Assembly: GCA_046590705.1 (NCBI GenBank)
Contig: JBKJUK010000292.1
Coordinates: 1 to 9,821 of the forward strand
DNA length: 9,821 nt
Reading direction: 5' to 3'
From: JBKJUK01 sp046590705
GTDB taxonomy: Bacteria > Acidobacteriota > Thermoanaerobaculia > Gp7-AA8
Position numbers and translations under genes: made by a program. A model generated the notes under the pieces. The model was not told the origin of the DNA. It searched no databases and worked only from the letters and a program-made list of their open reading frames with translations. Below are positions 1 through 7,091 of the stretch, piece after piece. The stretch's first letter is position 1. Every line of letters starts with the position of its first letter.

Positions 1-652
1 GCCGTTTGTCAGGCAACGCCAGCTGCTCCACGATCGAGCGGTCCGGCTTGCCCTGATGCCAGGAAGCAGGCGGATGGAAGTGGAGTCGCTTCTGCCGGTC
101 ATGCTGGAGGCTGTGAAATTGATCGGAGAGCGCCGAGTGGTCGACGCATTCATCATCCAGGCTCCGACCATCAGCAGCTCACTTCTGGATGCGACACTCG
201 CAGCAGCCGGTTCCAACGTCCGAATTGCTGACGGCGAAGGTAGGGCTGCGCTGGCCGGGAGCGACATCGCCATCTGTTCCTCAGGTACGGCCACACTCGA
301 GGCAGCGCTACTGTCGGTTCCCGCAGTGGTGGTGTACAAACTCAGTGGACTCACATACGCACTCGGCCGGCTGCTCGTTCGCCTGCCGCACTTCAGCCTG
401 GTGAACATCATTGCGGGAAAAGCGGTCGTTCCGGAACTTCTGCAGGGCCAGGTGACAGCCTCGCGTATCGCCTCGAGCGTGCTCGATCTCCTCGAACCCG
501 CCACATACGCGACAACGATTGGAGAACTCGAGAGGGTAAGAACACTGGTCGGTGGTCCGGGCGCCGCGCACCGCGCCGCAGAGAAAATCATTACACTGAT
601 GCGTGCAGTCGCCAGCGAGAAAGCCGCAGTGTCCTCTTCCGTGAACCGATGA
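1..652 (+). CDS. lpxB: Lipid-A-disaccharide synthase, C-terminal part (5' partial)
   Basis: LpxB joins UDP-2,3-diacylglucosamine and lipid X into the lipid A disaccharide at the inner face of the cytoplasmic membrane. The frame is open from base 2, with no start codon needed, and gives 216 residues, a little over half of the usual ~380. Visible family motifs are LMPGSRRMEVESLLP (about residues 18-32 of the visible part), SSGTATLEAALLSVP, the hydrophobic VVVYKLSGLTYALGRLLVR stretch and the NIIAGKAVVPELLQ block near the C-terminus. An ATG at 56 sits inside the conserved PGSR motif, so it is internal and not the start. The stop TGA (650-652) overlaps the msbA start as ATGA, which implies translational coupling. 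The N-terminal half and the operon promoter lie outside the window. Identification is firm from the motifs and from the msbA neighbour. Confidence 0.95.
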   Translation, partial: PFVRQRQLLHDRAVRLALMPGSRRMEVESLLPVMLEAVKLIGERRVVDAFIIQAPTISSSLLDATLAAAGSNVRIADGEGRAALAGSDIAICSSGTATLEAALLSVPAVVVYKLSGLTYALGRLLVRLPHFSLVNIIAGKAVVPELLQGQVTASRIASSVLDLLEPATYATTIGELERVRTLVGGPGAAHRAAEKIITLMRAVASEKAAVSSSVNR

Positions 653-2586
653 AACTCCTTCGACGACTCTACCGCTATCTGATCCCGTACAAGGCGTGGG
701 CAATCCTCGCTTTCGGAAGCATGATCGTAGTGGCCGCCTCGCAAGGGGCGCTGATGGCGTTGATCCGCCCGCTGTTCGACGAGGTACTTACCGCACAGGA
801 GAAGAGCGCCAGGACAGATGACGATCGCGCTTCCATCGGTGCACTCAAGAAAGCAGGCGGATCGAAAGGAAGTTCGAACGCTGTCTCGGATCTCGTCCTG
901 CGGAGGAACATTCCGGAGGGAGCGCGGGGACCGATCATCAACGCCGCCGACAATCTCTCGCGCCCAGCGCGGCAATGGTGGCAACAGAATGAGAACGAAC
1001 GCTGGAAGATGATTCTCGGGATGCTGCTGATCGTCTTCGTGATCAGGGCCATTACCACCTTCTTCTCCGAATACTCCTTTCAGAAGGTTGGTCTCTCCAC
1101 CGTGCGCGACCTGCGCAACGAACTCTACGAGAAAATCATCGGTCAGAGTCACCGATTCTTCAGTCAGCGTTCGACAGGTGAACTGGTGAGTCGTGTGGTC
1201 TCCGATGCGGATGCCATACAGGCCGCCGTGTCGGTGAGAATGGGCGATCTCTTCCAGGAAACGACCACGCTGATGGTGCTGGCCATCTTCGTGTTCGTCT
1301 CGAATCCGGAACTCGCTCTCATCAGCTTCGTGATCGCACCGGTCATCGTCGTGCCGGTGGTGCAGTTCGGCAAGCGACTGCGCAAAACCACTCATCAATC
1401 TCAGGAGCGGATGGCGACCATCGCCACGCTTCTCGAGGAAACGATCCGCGGCGTACGCATCGTCAAAGCGTTCACCATGGAAAAGTTCGAGATGACTCGC
1501 TTTCAGGCAGCGACCAAGAAGCATCTCAGCTCGAACCTGAGAGCGCAGAAGATTCAGGCTTTGTCATCGCCGGTCATGGAGTTGTTAGCGGGGATTCTCA
1601 TCGTCCTGCTGCTGTCGTATGCGGCGGTGCGAATCCGTTCTGGTGAACTTACTCTGGGACAGTTCCTCAGCTTCGTCTTCGCGCTAGCTGCGATGTACGC
1701 GCCGGTCAAACGACTGAATAAGGTCAATCTCGCTATGAATACCGCGCTCTCCGCGGCAGAGCGAGTGTTCTCCATGCTCGACATCGACAACGAAGTGAAA
1801 GACAAAGCAAACGCAACCAATCTCTCCTCAATCGGCAACGGCATCCGTTACGAGAACGTCTCGTTCACGTATGGCGAGGGCGCGATTCTCAAAGGCGTGT
1901 CGCTGGACATCGCACCAGGTGAAATGGTGGCAGTAGTAGGTGGCAGTGGCGCTGGAAAGTCCACCATGGTCAACCTGCTTCCGCGTTTTTACGACGTGAC
2001 CGAAGGACGAATCACTGTTGCCGGAACGGACATTCGCGACGTGACCATGCTCTCCTTGCGCAGCCTGATGGGTTTTGTGACGCAGGAGGTCGTGCTGTTC
2101 AATGACACTGTGCGCAACAACATCGGATACGGACGCGCTGATATCTCCATGGACCGAATCGTCGATGCGGCCCGAGCCGCCAACGCTGCCGACTTCATCG
2201 ACGCACTCCCGAATGGTTACGAAACCATCGTCGGAGAGAGTGGCGTGCTTCTCTCCGGTGGACAGAGGCAGCGGCTGGCCATCGCCCGCGCACTTCTCAA
2301 GAACCCGCCGATCCTCGTGCTCGACGAAGCAACCTCGGCACTCGACACCGAATCCGAGCGTCTCGTTCAGCAGGCTCTCGCCAATCTCATGCGCGGCCGC
2401 ACCACCCTCGTCATCGCTCATCGACTCTCCACGATTCGCCGTGCAGACAAGATCATCGTGCTCGACAAAGGGCAGATCGCCGAGTCGGGTACTCACGACG
2501 AGTTGCTCTCTAAGCGAGGCATCTACAATAAACTCTACGAGATGCAGTTCGCTCATGACGAACCGCTGACCGAGGTCATTCTTTGA
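649..2586 (+). CDS. msbA: Lipid A / lipid flippase, ABC transporter MsbA family
   Basis: This is an inner-membrane ABC exporter with fused membrane and ATPase domains (645 aa), working as a homodimer. By context it flips core-lipid A from the inner to the outer leaflet of the cytoplasmic membrane. Likely membrane helices are near residues 16-40, 120-140, 203-219, 221-240, 311-328 and 336-352. The ATPase domain has Walker A GGSGAGKST (431-439), the Q-loop Q479, signature LSGGQ (535-539), Walker B ILVLDE (555-560, catalytic E560) and the switch H591. The protein is about 60 residues longer than typical MsbA (~580). The extra length sits between helices 1 and 2 (about 45-115), a polar stretch predicted to face the periplasm. 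The ATG overlaps the lpxB stop (ATGA) with no clear Shine-Dalgarno, so translation is probably coupled. Family membership is certain; lipid A as substrate is inferred from lpxB next door. Confidence 0.93.
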   Translation: MKLLRRLYRYLIPYKAWAILAFGSMIVVAASQGALMALIRPLFDEVLTAQEKSARTDDDRASIGALKKAGGSKGSSNAVSDLVLRRNIPEGARGPIINAADNLSRPARQWWQQNENERWKMILGMLLIVFVIRAITTFFSEYSFQKVGLSTVRDLRNELYEKIIGQSHRFFSQRSTGELVSRVVSDADAIQAAVSVRMGDLFQETTTLMVLAIFVFVSNPELALISFVIAPVIVVPVVQFGKRLRKTTHQSQERMATIATLLEETIRGVRIVKAFTMEKFEMTRFQAATKKHLSSNLRAQKIQALSSPVMELLAGILIVLLLSYAAVRIRSGELTLGQFLSFVFALAAMYAPVKRLNKVNLAMNTALSAAERVFSMLDIDNEVKDKANATNLSSIGNGIRYENVSFTYGEGAILKGVSLDIAPGEMVAVVGGSGAGKSTMVNLLPRFYDVTEGRITVAGTDIRDVTMLSLRSLMGFVTQEVVLFNDTVRNNIGYGRADISMDRIVDAARAANAADFIDALPNGYETIVGESGVLLSGGQRQRLAIARALLKNPPILVLDEATSALDTESERLVQQALANLMRGRTTLVIAHRLSTIRRADKIIVLDKGQIAESGTHDELLSKRGIYNKLYEMQFAHDEPLTEVIL

Positions 2587-3283
2587 GACGCTTCGATGCT
2601 GGACTGTTCTTCATTCCGCGACTTGCTGCGGCGCTGATCCGCGCACTGCATCTCACCATGCGCGTTCGCCATGTGAATGCCGGGCCGATGCTTGCGCTCA
2701 ACGCTGCCGGAAAGGGTTACGTCTTCGCGTTCTGGCATGGGCATATCCTGATGATGGTCTACGCCATGTTCGCCAAACCGATTCAGGTGATGATCTCCCG
2801 ACATCGCGACGGGGAACTGATCGCCAGGGCCATGCAGCGGTTCGGAGCGGAACCGTTCCGCGGTTCAACAAGTAAGGGCGGAGCATCAGCGCTCAAACAG
2901 ATGATCCGCAAAGGTCGCGAAAATCTTGTGCTTGGGATCACACCCGACGGTCCTCGTGGGCCGCGACGCATCGCACAGGAAGGTGTGGTGCTGGCCGCGC
3001 AACTTTCGCGAATCCCAATCGTTCCATGCGCGTTCGTCAGTAAAAAAAAAAGCTTCTGAAAAGCTGGGATCAATTCGAGGTCCCTGCTCCGTTCACCCGT
3101 GCCATCTTCCTTTACGGGGAACCGATTGCAATCCCTGAGAGGATCGAGCGTCATCAGGTCGAGCAGTACCGGCTCGTTGTCGAACAGGCACTGAACGCTC
3201 TCGCAGATCAGGCTGAGAAAGATTTTGAATCGCTCTACAGGCAGGGCAGTCCAGCGGGAATGCTGGGAAAGGGAGTCAGATGA
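2583..3283 (+). CDS. Lysophospholipid acyltransferase family protein (DUF374), frame interrupted at an A10 run
   Basis: DUF374 proteins belong to the LPLAT acyltransferase superfamily and are usually found beside lipid A and Kdo genes; the acyl acceptor is generally unproven. Frame 1 runs from TTG 2583 (TTGA overlap with the msbA stop) to TGA 3057-3059 and gives 158 aa. It holds FWHGH (50-54), SRHRDGE (72-78, the acyltransferase-type His/Asp motif), FRGSTSKGG (92-100) and TPDGPRGPRR (120-129). The frame is lost in ten A (3042-3051). The -1 frame continues from AAG 3050 as LLKSWDQFEVPAPF, then FLYGEPIAIP, the expected family C-terminus, and stops at TGA 3281-3283 in an ATGA overlap with yicC. 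The joined product is about 233 aa, normal for the family. The TTG start is inferred; the first in-frame ATG (2658) would remove about 25 residues. Whether the gene is intact, mutated or slippage-expressed cannot be told from one sequence. Confidence 0.85.
3042..3051 (+). other. Homopolymer A10 at the frameshift site in the DUF374 gene
   Basis: Ten consecutive A follow AGT (Ser153). Read in the upstream frame they give AAA AAA AAA and then AGC TTC TGA. Eight or eleven A would restore a single open frame with AAG CTT CTG. The run contains an A AAA AAA heptamer in the correct phase for -1 slippage, and it is long enough for RNA polymerase slippage. A weak 5-bp hairpin (AGCTT 3051-3055 with AAGCT 3061-3065) begins immediately after it, with none of the usual spacer. 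I see no AGGAGG-like stimulator just upstream. A homopolymer-length sequencing error is an equally good explanation. Confidence 0.9.
3271..3275 (+). promoter_or_regulatory. Ribosome binding site of yicC
   Basis: GGGAG lies four bases before ATG 3280, inside the 3' end of the shifted acyltransferase frame. It supports the ATG at 3280 as the yicC start and lets yicC be translated even if upstream ribosomes stop at 3059. Confidence 0.6.
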
Positions 3284-4170
3284 TTCACAGCATGACCGGA
3301 TTCGGGCGCGCCGCAGGTACGGCCGGTACCAGATTTCATATCAATGTCGCGGTGAAGAGCGTCAATCACAAGTTTCTCGAGGTGAGTGTGCGGGTTCCGG
3401 AGTTTCTCTGGGAACTCGAATCGATCGTACGCACTCTGGCCGTCGAAACGTTCTCCCGCGGCAAGATCGACATCTCGTTACGCGTCACACGACTCGACGA
3501 GCCCGATTACCACGTCAAGATCAATCGCAAAATTGCCGACAAAATCGTGCCGCAGATCCGCGCCACCATGGAAGATCTCGGAATCGCTCCGAACTTCACC
3601 GTCAACGATCTCCTTCGCGTTCCCGACTTCATCAAGGTCGAGGCCGTCGATGCGGAGATCGAAGAAGAGGACCGCCTGAAAATGCGGGAGATCGTCCTCG
3701 AAGCGTTCAAGGCCCTGCAGGAAGCAAGGCAGGCCGAGGGCGAGTCACTGAAGAAGGACTTCGAAACCAGGATTGGATGGCTGCAGGAGCAGAGCGGTCG
3801 AGTCACCGCCGAACGGGAAGGGCTGATGCAGGAGACGCTTCTCAGCTACCGCACCAGAGTGAACGAACTCGCCGCGCTGGCCGGGACTGCGGTTGATCCG
3901 GATCGTCTGGCGCAGGAAACAGTCATCATGGTCGAGAAGATGGATGTGGCCGAGGAGATGACCCGGCTGACGATCCATCTGGAGCAGTTTCGCAAACTGC
4001 TCGAAGGCACCACGGCTGTCGGGAAGAAGCTCGATTTCCTCACCCAGGAAATTCTGCGCGAGATCAACACCCTCGGAGCCAAATCCCGCGCACCCAACCT
4101 TCGCAGCCTCGTTGTAGAATTGAAGACCGAAGCGGAGCGAATCCGCGAGCAAGTACAGAATGTCGAGTGA
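3280..4170 (+). CDS. yicC: YicC/YloC family endoribonuclease
   Basis: YicC-family proteins are cytoplasmic oligomeric endoribonucleases. The E. coli member has been linked to decay of the small RNA RyhB together with PNPase; the target here is unknown. The 296-aa length is normal (about 290). The N-terminus MIHSMTGFGR (1-10) is the family signature, followed by VAVKSVNHKFLEV (24-36). The C-terminal domain has the conserved run DVAEEMTRL (222-230), then VGKKLDFLTQEILREINTL (247-265) and GAKSRAPNLRSLVVELK. The middle (about 125-200) is charged and helical, consistent with a coiled region. The start is set by the family signature, by GGGAG four bases upstream and by the ATGA overlap with the preceding shifted frame. 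The end overlaps gmk by 11 bases. The yicC-gmk-rpoZ order is widely conserved and suggests an RNA and nucleotide metabolism module. Confidence 0.95.
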   Translation: MIHSMTGFGRAAGTAGTRFHINVAVKSVNHKFLEVSVRVPEFLWELESIVRTLAVETFSRGKIDISLRVTRLDEPDYHVKINRKIADKIVPQIRATMEDLGIAPNFTVNDLLRVPDFIKVEAVDAEIEEEDRLKMREIVLEAFKALQEARQAEGESLKKDFETRIGWLQEQSGRVTAEREGLMQETLLSYRTRVNELAALAGTAVDPDRLAQETVIMVEKMDVAEEMTRLTIHLEQFRKLLEGTTAVGKKLDFLTQEILREINTLGAKSRAPNLRSLVVELKTEAERIREQVQNVE

Positions 4171-4855
4171 CTCAACTTCCAATTTCCACCCTGATGGAAC
4201 TCTGTTCATCGTTTCCGGCCCCTCGGGCGCGGGAAAGACGACTCTCATCAACCGTGTGAAGAAGGAAGTCGAGCCTCTCGGAATTCAGCTGCACTTTTCT
4301 GTGTCTCACACCACGAGGGAGCCTCGCGCAGGCGAGCAGCACGGAAAAGACTATTATTTCGTCGCCAGAGAGAAGTTCGACGAGATGGTGGGCCGCGGGG
4401 AGTTCATCGAATGGGCTCAGGTCCATGGCTACATGTACGGGACCTCGAAGCAGGAAGTACAGACGAGGCTGCAGCGCTCTGAGGATGTGATTCTTGATAT
4501 CGACGTCCAGGGTGCGCAGCAGATTTCTGAGAGTTCAGATTTACAGCCTCATTCGCTTAGCGTTTTTGTTTTCCCGCCATCGTTTGAGGAGCTCGAGAAG
4601 CGGCTCCGTTCGCGCGGGCTGAACTCCGAAACCGAGATTGAAATTCGTCTTCGAAAAGCCACCAGTGAGATCGAAGAGGGTTGTACGTTTTACGAGTATG
4701 TCATCATCAACGATGATATCGACCTGGCGACAGCCTGCCTCAAGGCAGCGGTGATCGCCAGGAAGCTGAAGTCAAAGTCGGCGCTGCTCACCCTGCGTGA
4801 GATGGCGCATCGCTTCAAAGAGGAGAGAAATGGAAGAGCTACCGGTAGGAGTTGA
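4160..4855 (+). CDS. gmk: Guanylate kinase
   Basis: This is cytosolic GMP kinase (ATP + GMP to ADP + GDP), an essential step for GTP, dGTP and the alarmone (p)ppGpp. The P-loop is GPSGAGKTT (20-28). The GMP-binding segment is SVSHTTREPRAGEQHGKDYYFV (47-68), given here only to locate it, with R53 and the Tyr pair 65-66. GEFIEWAQVHGYMYGTS (80-96) and ILDIDVQGAQQ (111-121) follow. The lid region is FPPSFEELEKRLRSRGL. At 231 aa it exceeds the usual ~205 through about ten extra N-terminal residues and a charged tail. The start ATG lies in the end of yicC (11-base overlap) with no strong Shine-Dalgarno, so coupling to yicC is likely. The stop lies inside rpoZ, which begins at 4830. Confidence 0.95.
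   Translation: MSSDSTSNFHPDGTLFIVSGPSGAGKTTLINRVKKEVEPLGIQLHFSVSHTTREPRAGEQHGKDYYFVAREKFDEMVGRGEFIEWAQVHGYMYGTSKQEVQTRLQRSEDVILDIDVQGAQQISESSDLQPHSLSVFVFPPSFEELEKRLRSRGLNSETEIEIRLRKATSEIEEGCTFYEYVIINDDIDLATACLKAAVIARKLKSKSALLTLREMAHRFKEERNGRATGRS
4820..4825 (+). promoter_or_regulatory. Ribosome binding site of rpoZ
   Basis: GAGGAG lies four bases before ATG 4830. It decides the rpoZ start in favour of this ATG over an in-frame GTG at 4797, which would add eleven basic residues not seen in omega subunits. Confidence 0.7.
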
Positions 4856-5039
4856 CAGCCGGTTTCGCTACGTATTGCTCGTGGCGAAACGTGCAGAACA
4901 GTTGATTCAGGGCGCATACCCAAAACATAAGTCACGCTTTGCGAAGCCGACCCGTGTGGCCATGGACGAAGTGCATCGCAATCTGGTGAAATGGCAGCTC
5001 GCTCCCCCAGTGAGCGTCGACGCAAACGACGAAGAATGA
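4830..5039 (+). CDS. rpoZ: RNA polymerase omega subunit
   Basis: Omega binds the C-terminal part of the beta' subunit and helps assemble and stabilise RNA polymerase. The protein is 69 aa, at the short end of the family (E. coli 91). The N-terminal conserved core is visible as VDSRFRYVLLVAKRAEQLI (8-26), matching the usual SRF...L...A.RA.QL pattern. A basic PKHKSRFAKPTRVAMDEV segment (31-48) corresponds to the region that precedes the conserved va..Ei..g block. The acidic tail ends in DANDEE. The start ATG has a good ribosome site and lies within the gmk 3' end (26-base overlap in another frame). The stop overlaps the coaBC start (ATGA). Placement between gmk and coaBC is the common bacterial arrangement and raises confidence for so short a gene. 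Confidence 0.9.
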   Translation: MEELPVGVDSRFRYVLLVAKRAEQLIQGAYPKHKSRFAKPTRVAMDEVHRNLVKWQLAPPVSVDANDEE

Positions 5040-6244
5040 ACATCGTCCTCGGCGTCTCGGGGGGCATTGCTGCCTACAAGGCGCCGGAACTGGTCCGGCG
5101 TCTCCGCGACGTCGGGGCTGAAGTGCGCGTCATCCTCACAGAGAATGGCACGCGCTTCGTGAGTGCCATTGCGCTCGCTGCTGTCTCCAATCAGAAGGTC
5201 ATCGTCAGCCAGTGGGGTGACTCCGAGAACGGCGGCGTCGATCACATCGAGCTGGCGCGCTGGGCTGAGCTGCTGCTGATCGCCCCGGCCACGGCGAATA
5301 CTCTGGCCAAGCTCGCCCATGGCATTGCTGACGATGCTCTGACCACCTACGCTCTGGCTCACCGCAGCGCCGTTGCAGTGGCGCCGGCCATGAACTCCTT
5401 CATGCTGCAGCACCCCACCGTTCGAGCCAACGTTTCCGCGTTACGCTCCAGGGGCGTCTTCATCCTCGAGCCGATCGATGGACTGCTGGCCTGCGGAGAC
5501 CAGGGACAGGGGAAGATGCTGGAGGTACCTGACATTGTCGCGGCCGTACAGAATCTCTCTTCGACGCGTGATCTCGTGGGTTTGCGCTTCCTGATTACGG
5601 CCGGACCGACCCGGGAGCCGATCGACCCTGTGCGTTATCTCACCAACCGCTCGTCTGGAAAGATGGGCTACGCGTTGGCGGGCGCTGCTGCCTCACGCGG
5701 CGCTGCAGTCACGTTGGTGAGCGGTCCGACGGCTTTGCAGGTTCCTGCAGGCGTAACCCTTGTCCCGGTCATGACCGCGAAAGAAATGCTCGAAGTGGTA
5801 GTCAGCCACGCCGCGTCGAACGACGTACTGATCAAAGCGGCGGCCGTGGCGGACTTCACCCCGCAGATCGTTGCCGCGCAGAAGCTGAAAAAGTCAGATG
5901 AAGAATCGAGTCTCAACCTGCAACTGCAGAAGACCGGGGACATTCTGGAAGCCGTTTCAGCAATCGCTGACCCACCGTTTATCGTCGCCTTCGCTGCGGA
6001 GACGACCGATCTGGAGCAGAATGCGCTGGGGAAGTTGCGGAAGAAACGCGCTGACATGATCGTAGCGAATGATGTCTCGGATCCGACCATCGGCTTTGAT
6101 GTCAACGAGAACGAAGTCGTCGTTCTTACCAGAGAAGGGGAGCGCCACAAGTTCCCCCGTCAGAGCAAGGACAAGGTCGCCCACCAGTTGCTGGACCTGG
6201 TGGCAGCAGCGGTAGCGAACGGAAGTCGCAAGCATGGATCCTGA
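5036..6244 (+). CDS. coaBC: Bifunctional phosphopantothenoylcysteine decarboxylase / phosphopantothenate-cysteine ligase
   Basis: This enzyme couples 4'-phosphopantothenate to cysteine using CTP (CoaB) and decarboxylates the product to 4'-phosphopantetheine using FMN (CoaC), in the cytosol on the way to coenzyme A. The 402-aa length is normal. The CoaC half has GVSGGIAAYKAPELV (6-20), the catalytic His70 in DHIELARWAE, APAMN (116-120) and the flap ACGDQGQGKM (152-161) with the catalytic Cys153. The CoaB half begins at about 180 with ITAGPTREPIDPVRYLTN (187-204), then RSSGKMG with Asn204 just before it, AAAVADF (268-274) and KLKK (283-286). The start at 5036 is preferred because MNIVLGVSGG is the family N-terminus and it forms ATGA with rpoZ. 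An upstream in-frame ATG at 4991 would add 15 mostly basic residues. The end overlaps the next gene by 11 bases. All catalytic residues I can check are present. Confidence 0.96.
   Translation: MNIVLGVSGGIAAYKAPELVRRLRDVGAEVRVILTENGTRFVSAIALAAVSNQKVIVSQWGDSENGGVDHIELARWAELLLIAPATANTLAKLAHGIADDALTTYALAHRSAVAVAPAMNSFMLQHPTVRANVSALRSRGVFILEPIDGLLACGDQGQGKMLEVPDIVAAVQNLSSTRDLVGLRFLITAGPTREPIDPVRYLTNRSSGKMGYALAGAAASRGAAVTLVSGPTALQVPAGVTLVPVMTAKEMLEVVVSHAASNDVLIKAAAVADFTPQIVAAQKLKKSDEESSLNLQLQKTGDILEAVSAIADPPFIVAFAAETTDLEQNALGKLRKKRADMIVANDVSDPTIGFDVNENEVVVLTREGERHKFPRQSKDKVAHQLLDLVAAAVANGSRKHGS
6221..6225 (+). promoter_or_regulatory. Ribosome binding site of the uracil-DNA glycosylase gene
   Basis: GGAAG lies eight bases before ATG 6234, within the coaBC 3' end. 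It supports ATG 6234 as the start although it overlaps coaBC. Confidence 0.5.
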
Positions 6245-7019
6245 AGAACTCCACGCTGAACTGACGCTACTCAGAGACCTCGGCTTCTCGCACCTCGACC
6301 TCGGCGTGCCAGCCACTGAGAGTGTTGACGGGCAACGAACGCCGCAGAGAGTGGGCGATTCGGAAGTTCGCGAGACGACCGACAGCTACCAATCGGTCGA
6401 GAAGAAAGTCTTCACTCCTGCGGTCTCTCAAATTCTTCCAGCCATCACCGCCATCGCTGCAGCGACTGAGGACTGGGAATCATTTACGGCGTTAGCGAAG
6501 CAGTGTACCCGCTGCAAACTGTCTGCAAGCAGAACCCAGGTCGTGGTGGGCAGTGGCAACACGAACGCTGAGCTCATGTTCATCGGAGAAGCGCCAGGAC
6601 GCGACGAGGATCTGGCAGGGGAGCCCTTCGTCGGTCGCGCTGGCCAACTGCTTACGGACATTCTCAAGGCGATGCATCTCTCCAGAGAGCAGGTGTACAT
6701 CGCCAACGTCATCAAGTGCCGGCCACCCGAGAATCGTAATCCCGAGGCGGACGAACTGGAAGCCTGCCGGCCATACATCAAACAGCAGATCGAGATGGTC
6801 AACCCGAAAGTGATCGTGACCCTCGGGAAATTCGCATTGCAGAGTATGGTCAATCAAACCCTGACCATCTCCGCAGTACGCGGAGAGTGGCAGAGTTACG
6901 GCAACATTCGCCTCATGCCCACCTACCATCCGGCCTATCTGCTTCGCACGCCATCTGCAAAGAAAGACGTATGGAACGACATGAAGAAAGTGATGCTGGA
7001 GTTGGGCATCGCGTTCTGA
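6234..7019 (+). CDS. Uracil-DNA glycosylase, family 4 (4Fe-4S)
   Basis: Family 4 enzymes (UDGa) cut uracil from DNA after cytosine deamination or dUTP incorporation and start base excision repair. The catalytic domain occupies about residues 80-261. Motif A is GEAPGRDED (118-126) and motif B is HPAYLLR (232-238). The four cluster ligands are visible as C91 and C94 (CTRC), C162 in IKCRPPENRNP and C178 in EACRPY. GRAGQLL (134-140) and TLGKFALQSM (196-205) fit the family. The protein is 261 aa, with an N-terminal extension of about 80 residues. It holds a predicted helix, ELTLLRDLGFSHLDLGV (9-25), then a polar, probably disordered linker (26-62) and an alanine-rich helix. Such extensions occur in some bacterial members; their role is unknown. 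It is the last gene of the operon and overlaps coaBC by 11 bases. The iron-sulfur cluster is inferred from the four cysteines. Confidence 0.93.
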   Translation: MDPEELHAELTLLRDLGFSHLDLGVPATESVDGQRTPQRVGDSEVRETTDSYQSVEKKVFTPAVSQILPAITAIAAATEDWESFTALAKQCTRCKLSASRTQVVVGSGNTNAELMFIGEAPGRDEDLAGEPFVGRAGQLLTDILKAMHLSREQVYIANVIKCRPPENRNPEADELEACRPYIKQQIEMVNPKVIVTLGKFALQSMVNQTLTISAVRGEWQSYGNIRLMPTYHPAYLLRTPSAKKDVWNDMKKVMLELGIAF

Positions 7020-7091
7020 TAGTGGGTGGAGTCGAACAAGATCCTGCAGACTGAAGAAGCGACCCTCCAGCCAGGCGCAAAGGACCAGTAA
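7020..7091 (+). other. Spacer after the operon; no feature seen
   Basis: These 72 bases follow the glycosylase stop. I see no coding frame with recognisable content and no GC-rich hairpin followed by a T run, so no intrinsic terminator is called. Together with 7092-7419 this makes about 400 bases without a gene between two converging genes. Confidence 0.6.

Noticed and set aside
56..652. ATG 56 as the start of the first gene
   Set aside because: The frame is open to the left edge and the ATG falls inside the conserved LMPGSR motif, so it is an internal Met of lpxB.
1828..2556. A 242-codon open frame antisense to the msbA ATPase domain
   Set aside because: It lies wholly within strongly conserved msbA sequence and its translation shows no recognisable domain.
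3051..3065. Hairpin after the A10 run as a frameshift stimulator
   Set aside because: The stem has only five pairs, two of them GC, and starts with no spacer from the slippery run, so it is too weak to call a dedicated signal.
3225..3896. A 223-codon + strand frame overlapping yicC
   Set aside because: It is very Arg-rich and low in complexity, and it overlaps a clear yicC in another frame.
4797..4829. GTG 4797 as the rpoZ start
   Set aside because: It adds MRWRIASKRRE, which is unlike omega N-termini, and GAGGAG is placed for ATG 4830.
4991..5035. ATG 4991 as the coaBC start
   Set aside because: It adds 15 mostly basic residues before the conserved N-terminus; ATG 5036 gives the normal length and an ATGA junction with rpoZ.
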